A DNA stretch of 64,000 bases from Peronospora farinosa (Eukaryota > Oomycota > Peronosporomycetes > Peronosporales > Peronosporaceae): contig CANTFK010000842.1 of the NCBI GenBank assembly GCA_947646735.1, positions 372,001 to 436,000 of the forward strand, given 5' to 3'. Position numbers and translations under genes: made by a program. The first letter of the stretch is position 1. The number at the start of each line of letters is the position of its first letter. Below, in pieces: positions 12,901-24,652 of this stretch. Below the pieces are notes generated by a model that saw only the letters and a list, made by a program, of their open reading frames with translations, was not told where the DNA came from and did not search any database.

Positions 12901-15900
12901 AGCAAAGCAGCTGCAAGCCCAAATACAAGTAAATGCGCAGAAGGTCCATGCTCAAGCCCTCGCGACGGCACAGGCACAAGGATTGAAGCCAACGCAAGCG
13001 CAGGAAAAGGCAAAACAAGCCCAAGCAACATACGTGCATCGTGCAAATGCCCAAGCACAGGCGAAAATCGCTCGAGCTCAAAGTCAAGACCTAGCATCAT
13101 CTTTGGTATTGGGCAGCAGCTCAACTGCAGTCATTGGTGGGCCATTCGCATCCAAGACTCAGCAGGAGGCGCTGGAGCTGCACTACCAAGGGTTGCGGCT
13201 TATTCGGTCAATTTGCAAGCTACATCCGTCGTGGTTGGCGTCACAGATGCTGATAATCGATTGTTTACGGAAACTTTGGCGATCGCCAGCACGTGTTCAG
13301 CGGCTCATGGCACATGATCGGCTACCTATCAAGTTTCATCTTGAGTCTAAATGGCTTATCAAGTGTTTAATCATTTACAGTCGTGTTAAACAAGACGACG
13401 TCCAAGTGTTACTGGACATGCTGTCGGTCTTCCTGCACCGGACACCTTTCGACTTCGGTTTTCTACAGACGTTCTATCGTGAAGAAGTTGCAACCAAGTA
13501 CAGCACTGCAAACAAGCGGAACCTCGTTCGATTGTTTCTGCGCATGCTTCGTGACACTGGTGCGTCCGAGGAGCTGAAGGTACATGCTGTTCAGTTGTTA
13601 ATAATGCCTGTTTTAACCACATCGTTCGAGGATCCAAGCATTAACAATATCGACGTGATGGACCTTGATACCGTTATGTGGATGTTACGGGAGATTCTGG
13701 CGAGCAAAGATTATCCACCTGATGTGATGCAAAGTCTTCGAATCGAGTTGCTCAAGCTAGGCACTTTACTCATCCAGCACATGAGCAAGTACGTAACGGA
13801 CCACCGAAAGGAAGTGATTAAGTTTGCGTGGAATCATTTGAAAGCCCACGACCTGACATCCAAACTCTGGGCGTACGTAAACGTGTGCCGGTTTATCTCA
13901 GTGTACGATACCCCGCCCAAAATTGTTTTGCAAGTCTATGTGGCACTATTGCGTACACACGAAATGGACGCGCGCTTTCTCGTGCGCAAGGCGTTTGACA
14001 TTCTCTTGCCGGCTTTGCCAAGCCGCTTGCCGTCGAACGAGTTTATCAAGGCCATTAAGTGGACGAAGAAGATCGCTTACGAAGAAGGTCATGTACTCGG
14101 ACAGCTTGTGCACATTTGGTTCTTAATCGTTCGCCATCCAGCTTTGTTTTACCCGTTCCGCGGTCAGTTTGTTCCCCTCATGGTGAACTCGTTGAACCGT
14201 TTGGCAATCCCTCCGAGTAGTACGCCAGACAATCGTAGGCTTGCGGTGAATATTGCGGATTTGGTTATTTCATGGGAGCAAACGCGTCAAGCTCGACTGG
14301 CGATGCGGGGTGGGCCAAAAGGTACAAGCCCTGGTGGAGAGCTAAAGCGAACTTTGCCCGCAATGAGCGCAGCAACAGTAGAAACTTTGGACGCTCATGT
14401 CCTGAAAAAGCGGAAGATTCTGACAACTGAAGGGTCTTGCGCATCGAATACAAACACACTTGTTGTCCAAACAAGTGAAGACTCGAGCGGGCGAGGAACT
14501 GGTTCTCTGCAGATTCAAGTTCCAACGCAAGCTTTGATTGCTGGAATTGGCCAGCAGCAAGGACAAGTTTTGGCATCGCCATCGTTGGAAGCAAATCGCG
14601 TGGCGAGCAACGAGGACGACTTTGAGCTGAGTGGCGCTATGGTGGATCTGGTGATCAACTTTGCTTTTCGTTTTGCTCTTGCGTCTGCGGACAAGCAGGA
14701 AACAAGTCGATTAGCAAAAACGTGTGGTGAATTGTTCGACAAAGCACTTCGATTGTGGCCGTCCGCGTCCATCCGGTTTTCCTACTTTGACAAGCTCATC
14801 GCTGTTACTGCAGAGACAGTGATTCGACAACAGCAACAATTGCAGGCTAGTGTGAACGCTGTTGCTACCGATTCTGGAGGAACAGGACAGCAAGTTTCGG
14901 CTCCGGCACCATTGCCGCCGACAGTGATGCCCCCATTCTTTGATGTTCCGAAAGGCGCGCCCCTATCGTCGCCGGCAATTCTAGATGCCGTCCTGGGTAT
15001 CTTGAATTCGTTGGTCACCCCCGAGGTCGTTTCGATGTCTAAACGTCCGATACAGTATGTTATCCAGTACGCGCCACGTATAATGAAGTTGCTCGAGCCT
15101 TGTTTTGATCGTCAAAACCATGAAATTCAAGCGAGTCTGACGAAGTTTCTACGTCGAATGACAGAGGTACGTGATACACCATTTTTGTTCGTAAGCATAT
15201 GTCATGTCGAATGCAATTACTTACATACTATGCATTGCTATTGCAATGGCTTGCTTCATTTGCTAGTTGTATCCGCCATCCCGCGCACCTCAACCTTTGG
15301 TTGCGTGCAAGTTCTATCCGTGGCTTCGCGAGATTATCAACGAGCGTATTGTGAATGCGGCGATGTATCAGCAAGACTTAAATGCGGGCAGGACAGGCTT
15401 GCCTGGGGGATCGAACTTGCTTGCCTCTAAGACTAAGGGAAAAAACGTAACACAGAGTGTGACAGGACCGAAACCTAAAAAGGGAGGATCAAGCAGCAAT
15501 GCTACAGTGGGCCATAGCCACGCCGCCGGCAAGCAGCAGCAGAAGGACCCGAGTGACATCAACCCATTAATCAACCACGAGGCAGCACGTATGCGCTTGC
15601 TATTCTCACAACATCCTCGAGCTGTTGTGTCACCTTCGAGCTACCCCGGCGAGTTTACTTTAAAGCTTCTGAGTGGCTTGGCTGAGACTACGCCAGATTT
15701 CGTGGATCACTTTGCTGCAGCACTGTTAAAGCTTGCGCAACGATTTACGCGTGAGCATTTGATTCAATCAGCTTCAGAAGGAAGTGGAGGTGCTTATGGT
15801 GGGAAACACGGAGGAAGCAATGGAACAGCAATTGGCGTCGAAAGTGGACAAGCTGTTGTGGATTCGTTTGGACGAAACCGAGTGATGGCTACACCGTCGT

Positions 15901-18900
15901 TAGCAATTGTAAATGAATGGAATCAAATGCAGGCAGGACGATCCAACTTAGCGGTGAACAACATTGTGCGACATGTCGTGAAGAAGCGCGAGGTTTCGGG
16001 TGAGAAGTCTGCGTCCAAGAAGAAGGGTAGTGCCAATGATCAGTTTTTAGGGAGTGAAATGGCGAAGACGAAAGTGGGCAGCACGATGAAAAAGAAGATG
16101 GGGACTAGTGCAAGCAGCACCTCAGCGCGAAGTGGGTTTGTTGATGGTGGTAGCAAGAGGCCAATTGGACTCCTTGTCTTGTGCTACGCTTTATTGGCAA
16201 AGTGCAGTTTCCCATCGAGCGAGCACCGTCGCCTTTACACGAATTTGCTGGTGCACTGTCTTGAAGGGTCATTTAACATCCCGCTTTTGCTTCAAATTAC
16301 GAGAATTGTTGCTAAGATGGTTGCATCTACTGATACTCATCATCAGATTTTGACGACTAAAGATAAGATGACTTTGCTGAGCAAGATGGCGACATTTGAT
16401 CGGCTGAACGAAATCTCTGCTATTCCTTTGAATGAGGAGTATTATCGATTGGTAATCAAACTCTGTGAGCACCCACCAAGCGAATTGAAGACCCAAGCCC
16501 CTGTGTTGCATCTAAGCCCAACACCACAGAGTCACAGCCTTACTTCTCACTTTATCGCGGGTTTACTTGCTCCAGATCCAGCTACACGAGAGAAGTTCCT
16601 GAAGATTTTCTTCACAGCTACCGGCCCAGGGCCAGTTGCACGGGTACAACTTGTGCTGCGTCAGGATTGGCAAGCTTGCGGAACCAGATACTGGCCCGTG
16701 ATTGCGATTGAAACGCTAATGGCGGCACTCTCACCGACTGCGTCACCATCTGTTTCCACTGTGCGAAGTCCAACATTTAGAGCGACCACAACCTCAGCAA
16801 AAACTTCAGCAAAAACTTCTACTCATTCTGAGTTCCTTAATAGCTACGGGCAGGTGAAATCATCAGAACTGATTTCAAGCTTGTGCGACTTGGCACATAT
16901 CGATTTGGAGCTAGCCAAGGAGTTGTGGGTGAATTTGTTCAGCGCAGTATGGGAATTACTAAAGGAGTCGGATCAAGTGCAGATGGCGAGCCAACTGCTG
17001 AAGATTCTGGCGTCAAAATACAACAAGCGCGACCTAAATGTGCCACTTGGTGCGTCGACTCCTCGCCGCACAAATGTGGTACAAACCCTGATGAAAGGTA
17101 TTGTGAGCACAAGGTCCAGTGCGCCAGTGATGACACCCGAACTTGTTCTGCACATTGCATCAGCCTACGATGTCTGGAGCTACGCTTTGAGGCTTTGTGA
17201 GTTTCACGTAGAGAAATCGAACCAGAGTGTTGAGACCCGACTGCGATGGATTGAAGCCCTCAGTACTATCTACAAACAGCTAGGTGAGGACGATCTTCGA
17301 GTTGGATTAAGTTTCGAAAATGTAGCGCAGCCGGAGACACGCACAGCATTGACTTTAGAAGCGCTCGGCTGCGTCCACGAAGCGCAGGAGGAATATTTCC
17401 GTGCTCTTTCTAGGGCGCAAAGCGGGCGAGCGAGTATTGAGGATGTAAACCTGTTCGAGTTAAGATTGTGGGAGGAGCGCTGGGTGGGGTGTGCAAGGCA
17501 ACTGTGCCAGTGGCAGCTCATGAATGACTTTGCCAAGTCGACACAGAATCAGGAATTGCTGCTAGACTGTGCGTGGAAACGTGGAGACTGGTCTTCAGCG
17601 AAACAATTGCTGCTATCGCCATCAATGCAGTCCTCAACGGAGCTGGGATGCCCGCAGACCCGTCTACAGCGTTTGTACATTTCGATTCTTGATGCAGACA
17701 AACACAGTGCTATCGATACTCTTGCCGCCCAGACTGCTGAGCTTGCGCTGCATCAATGGCAAGGACTACCACGTATCCTTTCTCGTGCGCATTTGCCGCT
17801 CATGCACCTCTTTCACAAGTTTGTAGAGGTGAAAGAGTCGATCCAGATGATGGAAGACATTAAGTCCGCAAGTACACAGCACGCGGCACTGCCAAACCTA
17901 AAACCGTCCATTAATACATGGCGAGAGCGCTTGCCGAACAAGTGGGAACCCATTCTTCTTTGGGACGATATTCTAACGTGGAGATCACACATGTTCCAAG
18001 TGGTCAAGACTACGTTTTCGTGGAGCGACGCGCAGGTGCTTGCTTGCATGCACGACAGTCCGTGGTCAGTTATCAAACTTGCGCACACAGCACGCAAGCA
18101 GCGACTGCCCGATGTCTGTCTCGGTGCTCTAGCCAAGTTGTACTCGGTTCCTGCCATGGACGTACAGGACGCCTTCTCAAAGCTGCGTGAGCAAGTAAGC
18201 ATTTGCTACGAGAGTGCTACGGAGTATTCAGGCGGACTTAGCATTCTGAACACAACTAACCTGGATTACTTCAGCATTCGGCAGAAGGCGGAGATGTTTC
18301 GGCTGAAAGCGCTTTTCTCTGAGGCACAGGGATCTCTTTCGGAAGCGAACCAGACATTCTCTCATTGTTTGCAAATTTGCGATAGTTATGGCAAAGGATG
18401 GCTTTCGTGGGGGCACTATTGCTATCGGTTATTCCTCCTGCGGAAAGAACTTGCTCTGGCCTCACAAACGATTGCGTGCTACTTGCAGGCTATTCACCAC
18501 CGGTGCAATTCAGCACGTCTAATGATTGCGCGTGTGCTCTGGTTGCTAAACATGGATGACCGACATGGAGTACTTATTCAGGCTTTCGAGACACATGGAA
18601 AGCAGTTGCCTATTTGGATTTGGATCATTTGGATTCCGCAGCTACTAATGGCGCTCGGACGTCCGGAGGCGCCCCAAATCAGAGGTTTGCTGCGTGGCCT
18701 CTCAGCCAAATTCCCTCAGGCGCTGTATTATACAATGCGAGCTTTTTTTCTGGAAAACCGTGACAACGCACTGATGCTTGCCAACCAACACCAGCCATCA
18801 GTTGCAGCGAGCTCAATGGGCGTGTCGCCTTCTGCAAGCGCAACCTCTCTGTCTGGAGGGGCGTGTATGTACTACAGAACGAAGTCGGGACATGTTGTAG

Positions 18901-20825
18901 GAATTCCTGCGACTATGTCAGTTGCTCAAGTTCAAGAAGTTCCAGGACTCGTTGGTCCACCTCGCCTAACACCCGCAGCATTCAATGCAACACCTGGTGT
19001 CGTATTGTCACTGGATGCATGGGCTGAAAGAGTTCGCAGCAACGGGAGTGATGGACAATCGCTGAAGGCTGAAGTCGGCCCCGTGCAATACACTGAGGAC
19101 TTGTTGAATTTTTTGCGTAGATCGCACGACTCCCTTACGTTTGAAATGGAATGTATGCTGGAAGAGATGATTACTCGATTCCGTCCAGAGCCGGAAGAAG
19201 AACTTCTCACAGCCGTTCACGCACTTCTACTGAAGTGTTATCAGCTTCCAAGATTGACGAAAACTGAACCTGTGCCGAAAATGTTGCGTGCAGCACTTGC
19301 GAGGGTGTGTCGCAAGCTTTTTGTATTGCTTCCACACCAGAAGAATGAAAACCACGAGGCGTTTGTGGAGGAGTTTAAGGATGCATTCGAACGTGATTTT
19401 ACCCTGCTTGGGAATGACGACGCACCTCAGCAAGACAAATCGGCTACAACTCTTTACGAGATAATGAACCGCTTAAAGCGGTGGAAAAGTTTATTACAGT
19501 TGCGTGTAAAAAAGGCAGGCAAACGGAACGCTGGTAAGCTGTACCTGGAGCGATGCAGTCGTCACCTGATAGAGCTCAGCAGTTCAATCATGGAGGTTCC
19601 GGGACAGTATGTCTCGGATAGTGAGCCTATAAAGGACCTACATGCACGCATTCAGCACTTTGAGAGTACCGTAGATGTGCTGCTGCGCAACGGATTTACT
19701 CAGCGACGCGTAACCATGGGTGGTAGCGACGGCCGAGCTTACTATTTTTTGGTACAGTATGCGATGACACATATTACCCGCACAGACGAGAGGATGATGC
19801 AGATGTACCTACTGTTAAATCGGTTGCTGTTACGCCACAAGGAGACCAAGAAGCGCAACACGATTTTTCATGTACCAATAGTAATTCCTCTAACGCCGCG
19901 GGTCCGGCTGCTCGAAGACAACCGCGACTTCGTCACGCTTGGCGAAATCTACGAACTAGATTGTCAAATTGAAAACAAGGACCCAGACATCCCATGGGAG
20001 CTGTACCGCGATCGTGTTAGCGAAGCATTCGCAGCGGCAGGAACAGAGAACGACACGAGCGTGCAGGAGGAGAGACGTGTCGCGCAGGCTAAAGCTCGTG
20101 CTTTCCACGAGATTTGCAGCGAGCACGTACCAGAAACCCTCTTGGCTAAGTATGTGCACGGCATCTCGGCGCACAGCGACGCGTACTTTCAGTTTCGCAG
20201 CGAATTTATAAAGCATCTGGCACTATCAAGCTTCCTGTCATATGTACTCTTTGTTGGAGACCGTGCACCCCACCGCGTGCTCTTCTCACGGCGTACAGGT
20301 CGGGTGGTGAGCACCGAATTACGTCCTGGATATGCAAGCAGCGGAATTTTGGAGGAGGCGACGACGATGCCTTTCCGCCTTACGCGCAACCTTTACAGCT
20401 TCATGACACGCTCGGGGGTGCAGGGACCATTTAGTCTCGGGATGACGGCCGCTGCAGAGGCTTTTATGAGTGAGGACATCTTGAGCAACCAGTTGTGCCT
20501 TTTCTTTAGAGATGATTTGCTGTCATGGCACGCGTCAAAGACTCGACTTCTATCTTTTGATTCGCAAGCCGTTGGACGTGCATCGTCGCCTAGTGCATCT
20601 CCTCGTCCGGCGTCGCCGGCATTGACACAGCGCCGTGTGGAGTCTCAAGTGCAGCAGCGCGTAGAAGCAAATGTGAGTCTCGTGCTAGAGAGGATTCGCG
20701 GAGTGTCGCTGAAGAAGGCAAGTGGCGAATCTTCGCGAGGCAGGAGCGTGCAAGAACTGTTGGATATTGCTACCAGCCCGGAGCGTCAACGAGAAATGTA
20801 TCCTACGTGGTCTCCGTGGCTGTAA
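6920..20825 (+). CDS. TRA1: Tra1/TRRAP, giant PIKK-family pseudokinase scaffold
   Basis: Subunit of SAGA and NuA4 histone acetyltransferase complexes that binds transcription activators. Two exons (6920-15166 and 15267-20825) join in phase across a 100-nt intron, giving about 4,601 aa, longer than yeast Tra1 (about 3,744) or human TRRAP (about 3,860). The N-terminal region is HEAT-type helical repeats. A clear Tra1 block lies near residue 900-1,000 (ITSRGELAYLGLRTLEFWVDNLNPDFLYP). A FAT-like region covers about residues 3,300-4,000. The PI3K-like domain follows (PIVIPLTPRVRLLEDN, then a degenerate loop near FSLGMTAAAEAFMSEDILSN) without catalytic D-x-x-x-x-N or D-F-G residues, as expected for this pseudokinase. 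The protein ends in a FATC tail, YPTWSPWL. Extra length comes from Ser/Thr-rich linkers and an Ala/Gln-rich repeat at about residues 1,860-2,060. Confidence 0.95.
12515..13095 (+). repeat. Ala/Gln-rich degenerate repeat inside TRA1
   Basis: About 190 codons of the Tra1 frame consist largely of Ala, Gln, Lys and Val arranged in a loose repeat. The core is N-A-Q-K-x-H-A-Q-x-L-A-x-A-Q-A-Q-G-L followed by x-x-x-Q-A-Q-x-K-A-K. Two copies are clear (near 12707-12800 and 12931-13030) and a third is decayed (near 12533-12640). The composition suggests a long helix or coiled coil. The frame stays open throughout, so it is translated rather than an intron. Confidence 0.75.
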
Positions 20826-21031
20826 GTCGCAGAAGAAGTAACAATCACGTAGCTTTCGTTCGTTTGACAAAGCCATCTTGTTACCACTAAAGATGGTCTC
20901 GGAAGCTCGCTACTGACGGACCCATGTAATGGCAAGGGCAGAAGAATCTCGTCTCTTTTGCCAGTCCAGCTTCATCCGTTTAACTCTTTATAAGAGGCAC
21001 ACCACATCAGAAGAGCGACAAACTGCCTGGT

Positions 21032-22795
21032 TTACATTTTCACAAATATGTCCCAGTCGTCAGATACGAAGCAAGTACGGGTCAAGTGATCTACAAGTAC
21101 CAATGGGCCCAGTTTACACTTGCCCATCCGAAGAAATACTACGTGCAAACTTTGTCGGATGCTCATGCCTGGACGCACCAACCTGGAAGACAGACAGCCA
21201 AAGATTAGCTTATTGCACATTGAGATGGCAATCGATTCCGCAACTTACCCCAATCGGTGAGAGGACTCAAAACCCACAACTGTGGCTGCAGCACCATTCT
21301 TCCGACCTATACCGTCTTCGCTTTGTGTTGGGAGCACTAGCGTCAAGTCAAAACTGGTGTGCGCCGAGCGATTCGTCACCGTCGCACACAATTCAGCTGC
21401 ATCCCCAATCGATAAGCTGGATGCAAGTGGTGCAATGATCGTCTGCAACGCCGAGTCCGGAAGAAGGCGCACACATTTGAAATCAGCAAAGGAGTTTCCA
21501 CCTTGCTTGAAGTGTCCTTCTACTGCAAACATCACCAGCTTTTGTAAATCGGTCTGTGCCTCGTGCTCGCCACTTAGAAGCGAAGAAAACGAGTGTGAGG
21601 GTGCCTTCGGAGACCAAACGATTGTATGAGTTTCTGTGGTAGCATCCATGGAAACATTGTTTGCTTGCCAGGACAGTGTCAACAAAGCAAGCTGCTGAGT
21701 AGATGCCGTACAGCGATGTGATGACTCAACTTTCTTCTGCACCGTGGTTGTCAATGTCATCGTCGTCGCTTGCTTATTGTCATCAGGTGCTCCGAGTGGC
21801 TCTTCAGACACCATAACCTCTACTGGCTCCAGTACGAAGAGGAAGTTATAGCGCTCTTGAGGTTGTAATACAACTGGAAACGACACCCTGTCGCCACGCA
21901 CGATACGGAAGCGTCTCACCTCTTTGCTTAACGCATTCTGTGCTTGTAAAGATTGGTCCAGATAAAGATGTAAGTCTTTCACCGTCAACCCCAACGTTGA
22001 GTGTGTATTCAACACTCGAGCCAGGACCCCCACACGCCGTTCAGCCAACTCACGGATCTTGATCTCAAGCTGCAACGGCTTTGTGACGACAATGCGCTGC
22101 TCGACACGACGTGTCATCAGCGGCATCGGCTGAGCTTCTTCTCGAGTAAGTGAAAGCAGATCGCTCACCCACTCATCTCGAAGCAGCAAAGCTTCTATAG
22201 GCTCTCTTGATCCAAACTCCAGCGGCTCGGGACCATTAACCCCTTGAGCAAGACGAGCAACACCAATCTTTGGTGTCATGTGCACAGTCAGCAGCACTGG
22301 TCGGTCCAGGAACTCGTGACCAATGTTCAAGTCAAAGTGAGCTGTTAGCGCCACGACTGCTCCAGCTTCACCCTCTAGGTGATCCACCGAGACGTGAAAA
22401 AATTGTGTTTCCTGCCGAAACAAAGTGGCCGAGGATGGAGTGAAGCTGGTCGCGTGAGAGTCCGTTTTGGGGACCTCTACGACTTGAATATGGACACGAG
22501 CACCTTGACACTGTTCCTGCCAACGTTGCAGCAATTGATTAGTAGTTTCGAGCCCCTCAATGTTGGTATTTGAAGCTGTAGAACCACCACAAGATAGCAA
22601 CACGTCCGCAAACACTTGCATGTGTACAGTCTCCCCTAACGATTGCAATACAGCACGTCACTAGATGCAAACCACACCCCAAAGTGCACCATTATTCAGC
22701 TTATACAATGACATGTACTTACCTTGAAAGAGCTCTTCGTGGCGAAGATGTAGCCGCAATCGTGCGCACCTCCATTCCTCACTCCATACTTTCAT
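21032..22795 (-). CDS. Ig-fold protein, TRAPPC13/TRAPPC14/Trs65-like (tentative)
   Basis: Three exons on the minus strand (22795-22733, 22635-21249, 21182-21032), joining in phase to about 533 aa. It is mostly beta-strand-like, with no membrane segment. The C-terminal part has the look of the accessory Ig-like TRAPP subunits: a segment ending in S-x-x-x-D-L-T-L, then L-V-R-P-G-M-S-I-R-Q-S-L-H-V-V-F-L, a hydrophobic strand, and L-G-P-L-V-L-V-D. These TRAPP subunits help membrane-tethering complexes act at the Golgi. The match is by pattern only and I could not separate TRAPPC13, TRAPPC14 and Trs65 types. The short first exon begins MKVWSEEWR and is supported by a consensus GTAAGT donor. It lies in tandem with PP4C, with 375 bp between. 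Confidence 0.45.
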
Positions 22796-23170
22796 TGTAT
22801 CAGAGTCCTATCAGTGTCAAAAGTTGATAATGGTTGACAATAAGTGTCTCGCTCAATTGATGCTTGGCATTTTTTTTCCTTATGGTCGCAACGCGCCCCC
22901 CACACCCGGGCGAACTAACTAAGCTACACAGCACTTTATATCTGCATGATTGAGCTGCCAAGTTCAAAATCAAATATACTTTAACTTGTTTCTCGCTCCA
23001 GCCTCCCTTCCTTCCACTTTCATCTGCATCGTCAGTACTTTATCTCCTCTTTCATCCGTTTTAGTATCTCCTGGGGCTGTTGCAACGCTTGCTATCCATC
23101 GTCAACACCGAGTGGAAGCGCTTTCTGAAGCAGCACACGTTCGCTCATTACGATCAATCTGCTGATCATC
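22796..23170. other. intergenic gap, no gene seen
   Basis: 375 bp between the 3' end of the PP4 gene and the start of the TRAPP-like gene, both on the minus strand. It should hold the promoter of the latter and the 3' UTR of the former. Apart from a pyrimidine-rich stretch (about 22993-23065) I see no coding signal or RNA gene. Confidence 0.5.
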
Positions 23171-24473
23171 CTACAGGAAATAGTCTGGAGCTGGCTTCTT
23201 GGCAGGCACACCACGTGCATCTTGCGGAGCCGCTTCGAAAATCTGTGCACAGCCGTCGTATTGAACAAGAAAATGAGTTGTGATCAGTTTCTGATACATA
23301 GTCTCGCCTCTACGTACCTTGAACCGCTGCTCCAAGTTCTCGTCAAGCTCCAAGATAGCCGCGACATTGCCGCATCGGTAGCAGTAGTTGGGCGCTGACC
23401 AGACCGTCACCAGTGCGTTGTTGAACATGGACTTGTGCCCTTCCATGACTAGCTGATGTGCTCTGCATATCAGCTGAATATCGTTCGTCTGGTTGAACTG
23501 TAGCATCACGCCAACGTTCAAAAAATATCAGCAATAGATCACAAAAAACTATCAACAAGTCTGTCCAGCTAGAAGCATGTTTTCTTCACCTTCTCCACAA
23601 CGTCACCACCAAACAAATATCCAGCACCGCGAGGACTGAGTCCCCAACCATCAATGTCCTCCGGATCGGACCACATAAGGTCACACATTGCACCGTCATG
23701 CGGGACTTCCTGTTTACGATCAATGATACGAATCTGATCCAACGTGTTGATCGACGGTGACAGACCACCGTGCACACAGAAGATTTTGTCCTCGATAATA
23801 GCTGATAGACTTAAATAATCAAAGATTTCCGTGCAGTATCGCCACACATTCACCGAGCCATACTTGCGTAGACACTCATCATAAAAGCCATAGACTTGTG
23901 TAATCTGACGACTCTCATGGTTGCCACGAATGAGCGTAATACGGTCCGGGTATCGCACCTAAACCATCACGTCAAAAGTTATTTTCTCTCCGTCTCTTTC
24001 TCTCTCTTTCTCTCTCTCTACTGATCTTCAACAAACCTTGAGTGCAAGTAACAATAAGAACGTTTCCACACTGTAAAACCCACGGTCGACAAAGTCACCC
24101 ATGAAGAGGTAATTCGTCTCGGGACATTCACCTCCAACATTGAATAACTCTTTAAGATCATAAAATTGACCATGGATGTCACCACAAATCTGTCATTTTT
24201 TATACATTGTCAAAACAAATAAATTAAACTCTTTTTTTTCTACCATTTGATTTTTATATATATATAAAAGAAATATATGCACGGCCTCTGGTTTGTTTTG
24301 TTTGTTTTTCCTCTTCTTACCGTTACGGGGGCGTCAATACGCTGTACATTACTCTCATCTACGAGAATCTCACGTGCCTTTTGACATAATGCTTTCACTT
24401 CCGACTCCTTTAGGTATTCACAACGCTTAAGTTGCTCAATCTGTCGATCCAATTCGCTCTGACTTGTCGCCAT
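23171..24473 (-). CDS. PPP4C: serine/threonine phosphatase PP4 catalytic subunit
   Basis: Catalytic subunit of protein phosphatase 4 (PP2A-like family), acting in DNA-damage recovery, centrosome and splicing control. Five exons on the minus strand: 24473-24321, 24189-24037, 23958-23590, 23497-23318 and 23242-23171. They join in phase to 308 aa, the family length. All metallophosphatase signatures are present: GDIHGQ, GDFVDRG, RGNHES, the HGG loop, and SAPNYCYR. The N-terminal [23 protein letters not shown] and the C-terminal DYFL tail (site of carboxymethylation and regulatory-subunit binding) place it in PP4 rather than PP2A or PP6. The third intron contains a CT-rich simple repeat. Identity to animal PP4C appears very high along the whole length. 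Confidence 0.97.
23983..24019. repeat. CT-rich simple repeat in a PP4C intron
   Basis: An uninterrupted pyrimidine run of TTTCTC and CTCT units between exons 2 and 3 of the PP4C gene. On the coding strand it is a purine (GA) run. It is a simple sequence repeat with no evident function. Confidence 0.7.
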
Positions 24474-24652
24474 CTCTTTTTCTATTGGCAATTGAGTGCC
24501 TTGTCTTTCTTACCCACCACGTCGACCGGTCGTTTTTAGACTAACATATCGCATGATAAAACCTATGGAATCGAATAACGCCAACAACATGGATACATTT
24601 TCAGGCAGGACACGATCACTTGGCACGTTTTAGCTACCAAGAACTTGCGTCG

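Noticed and set aside
20929..21438. 169-codon plus-strand frame overlapping the TRAPP-like gene end
   Set aside because: It is antisense to a well-supported spliced gene end and shows no domain.
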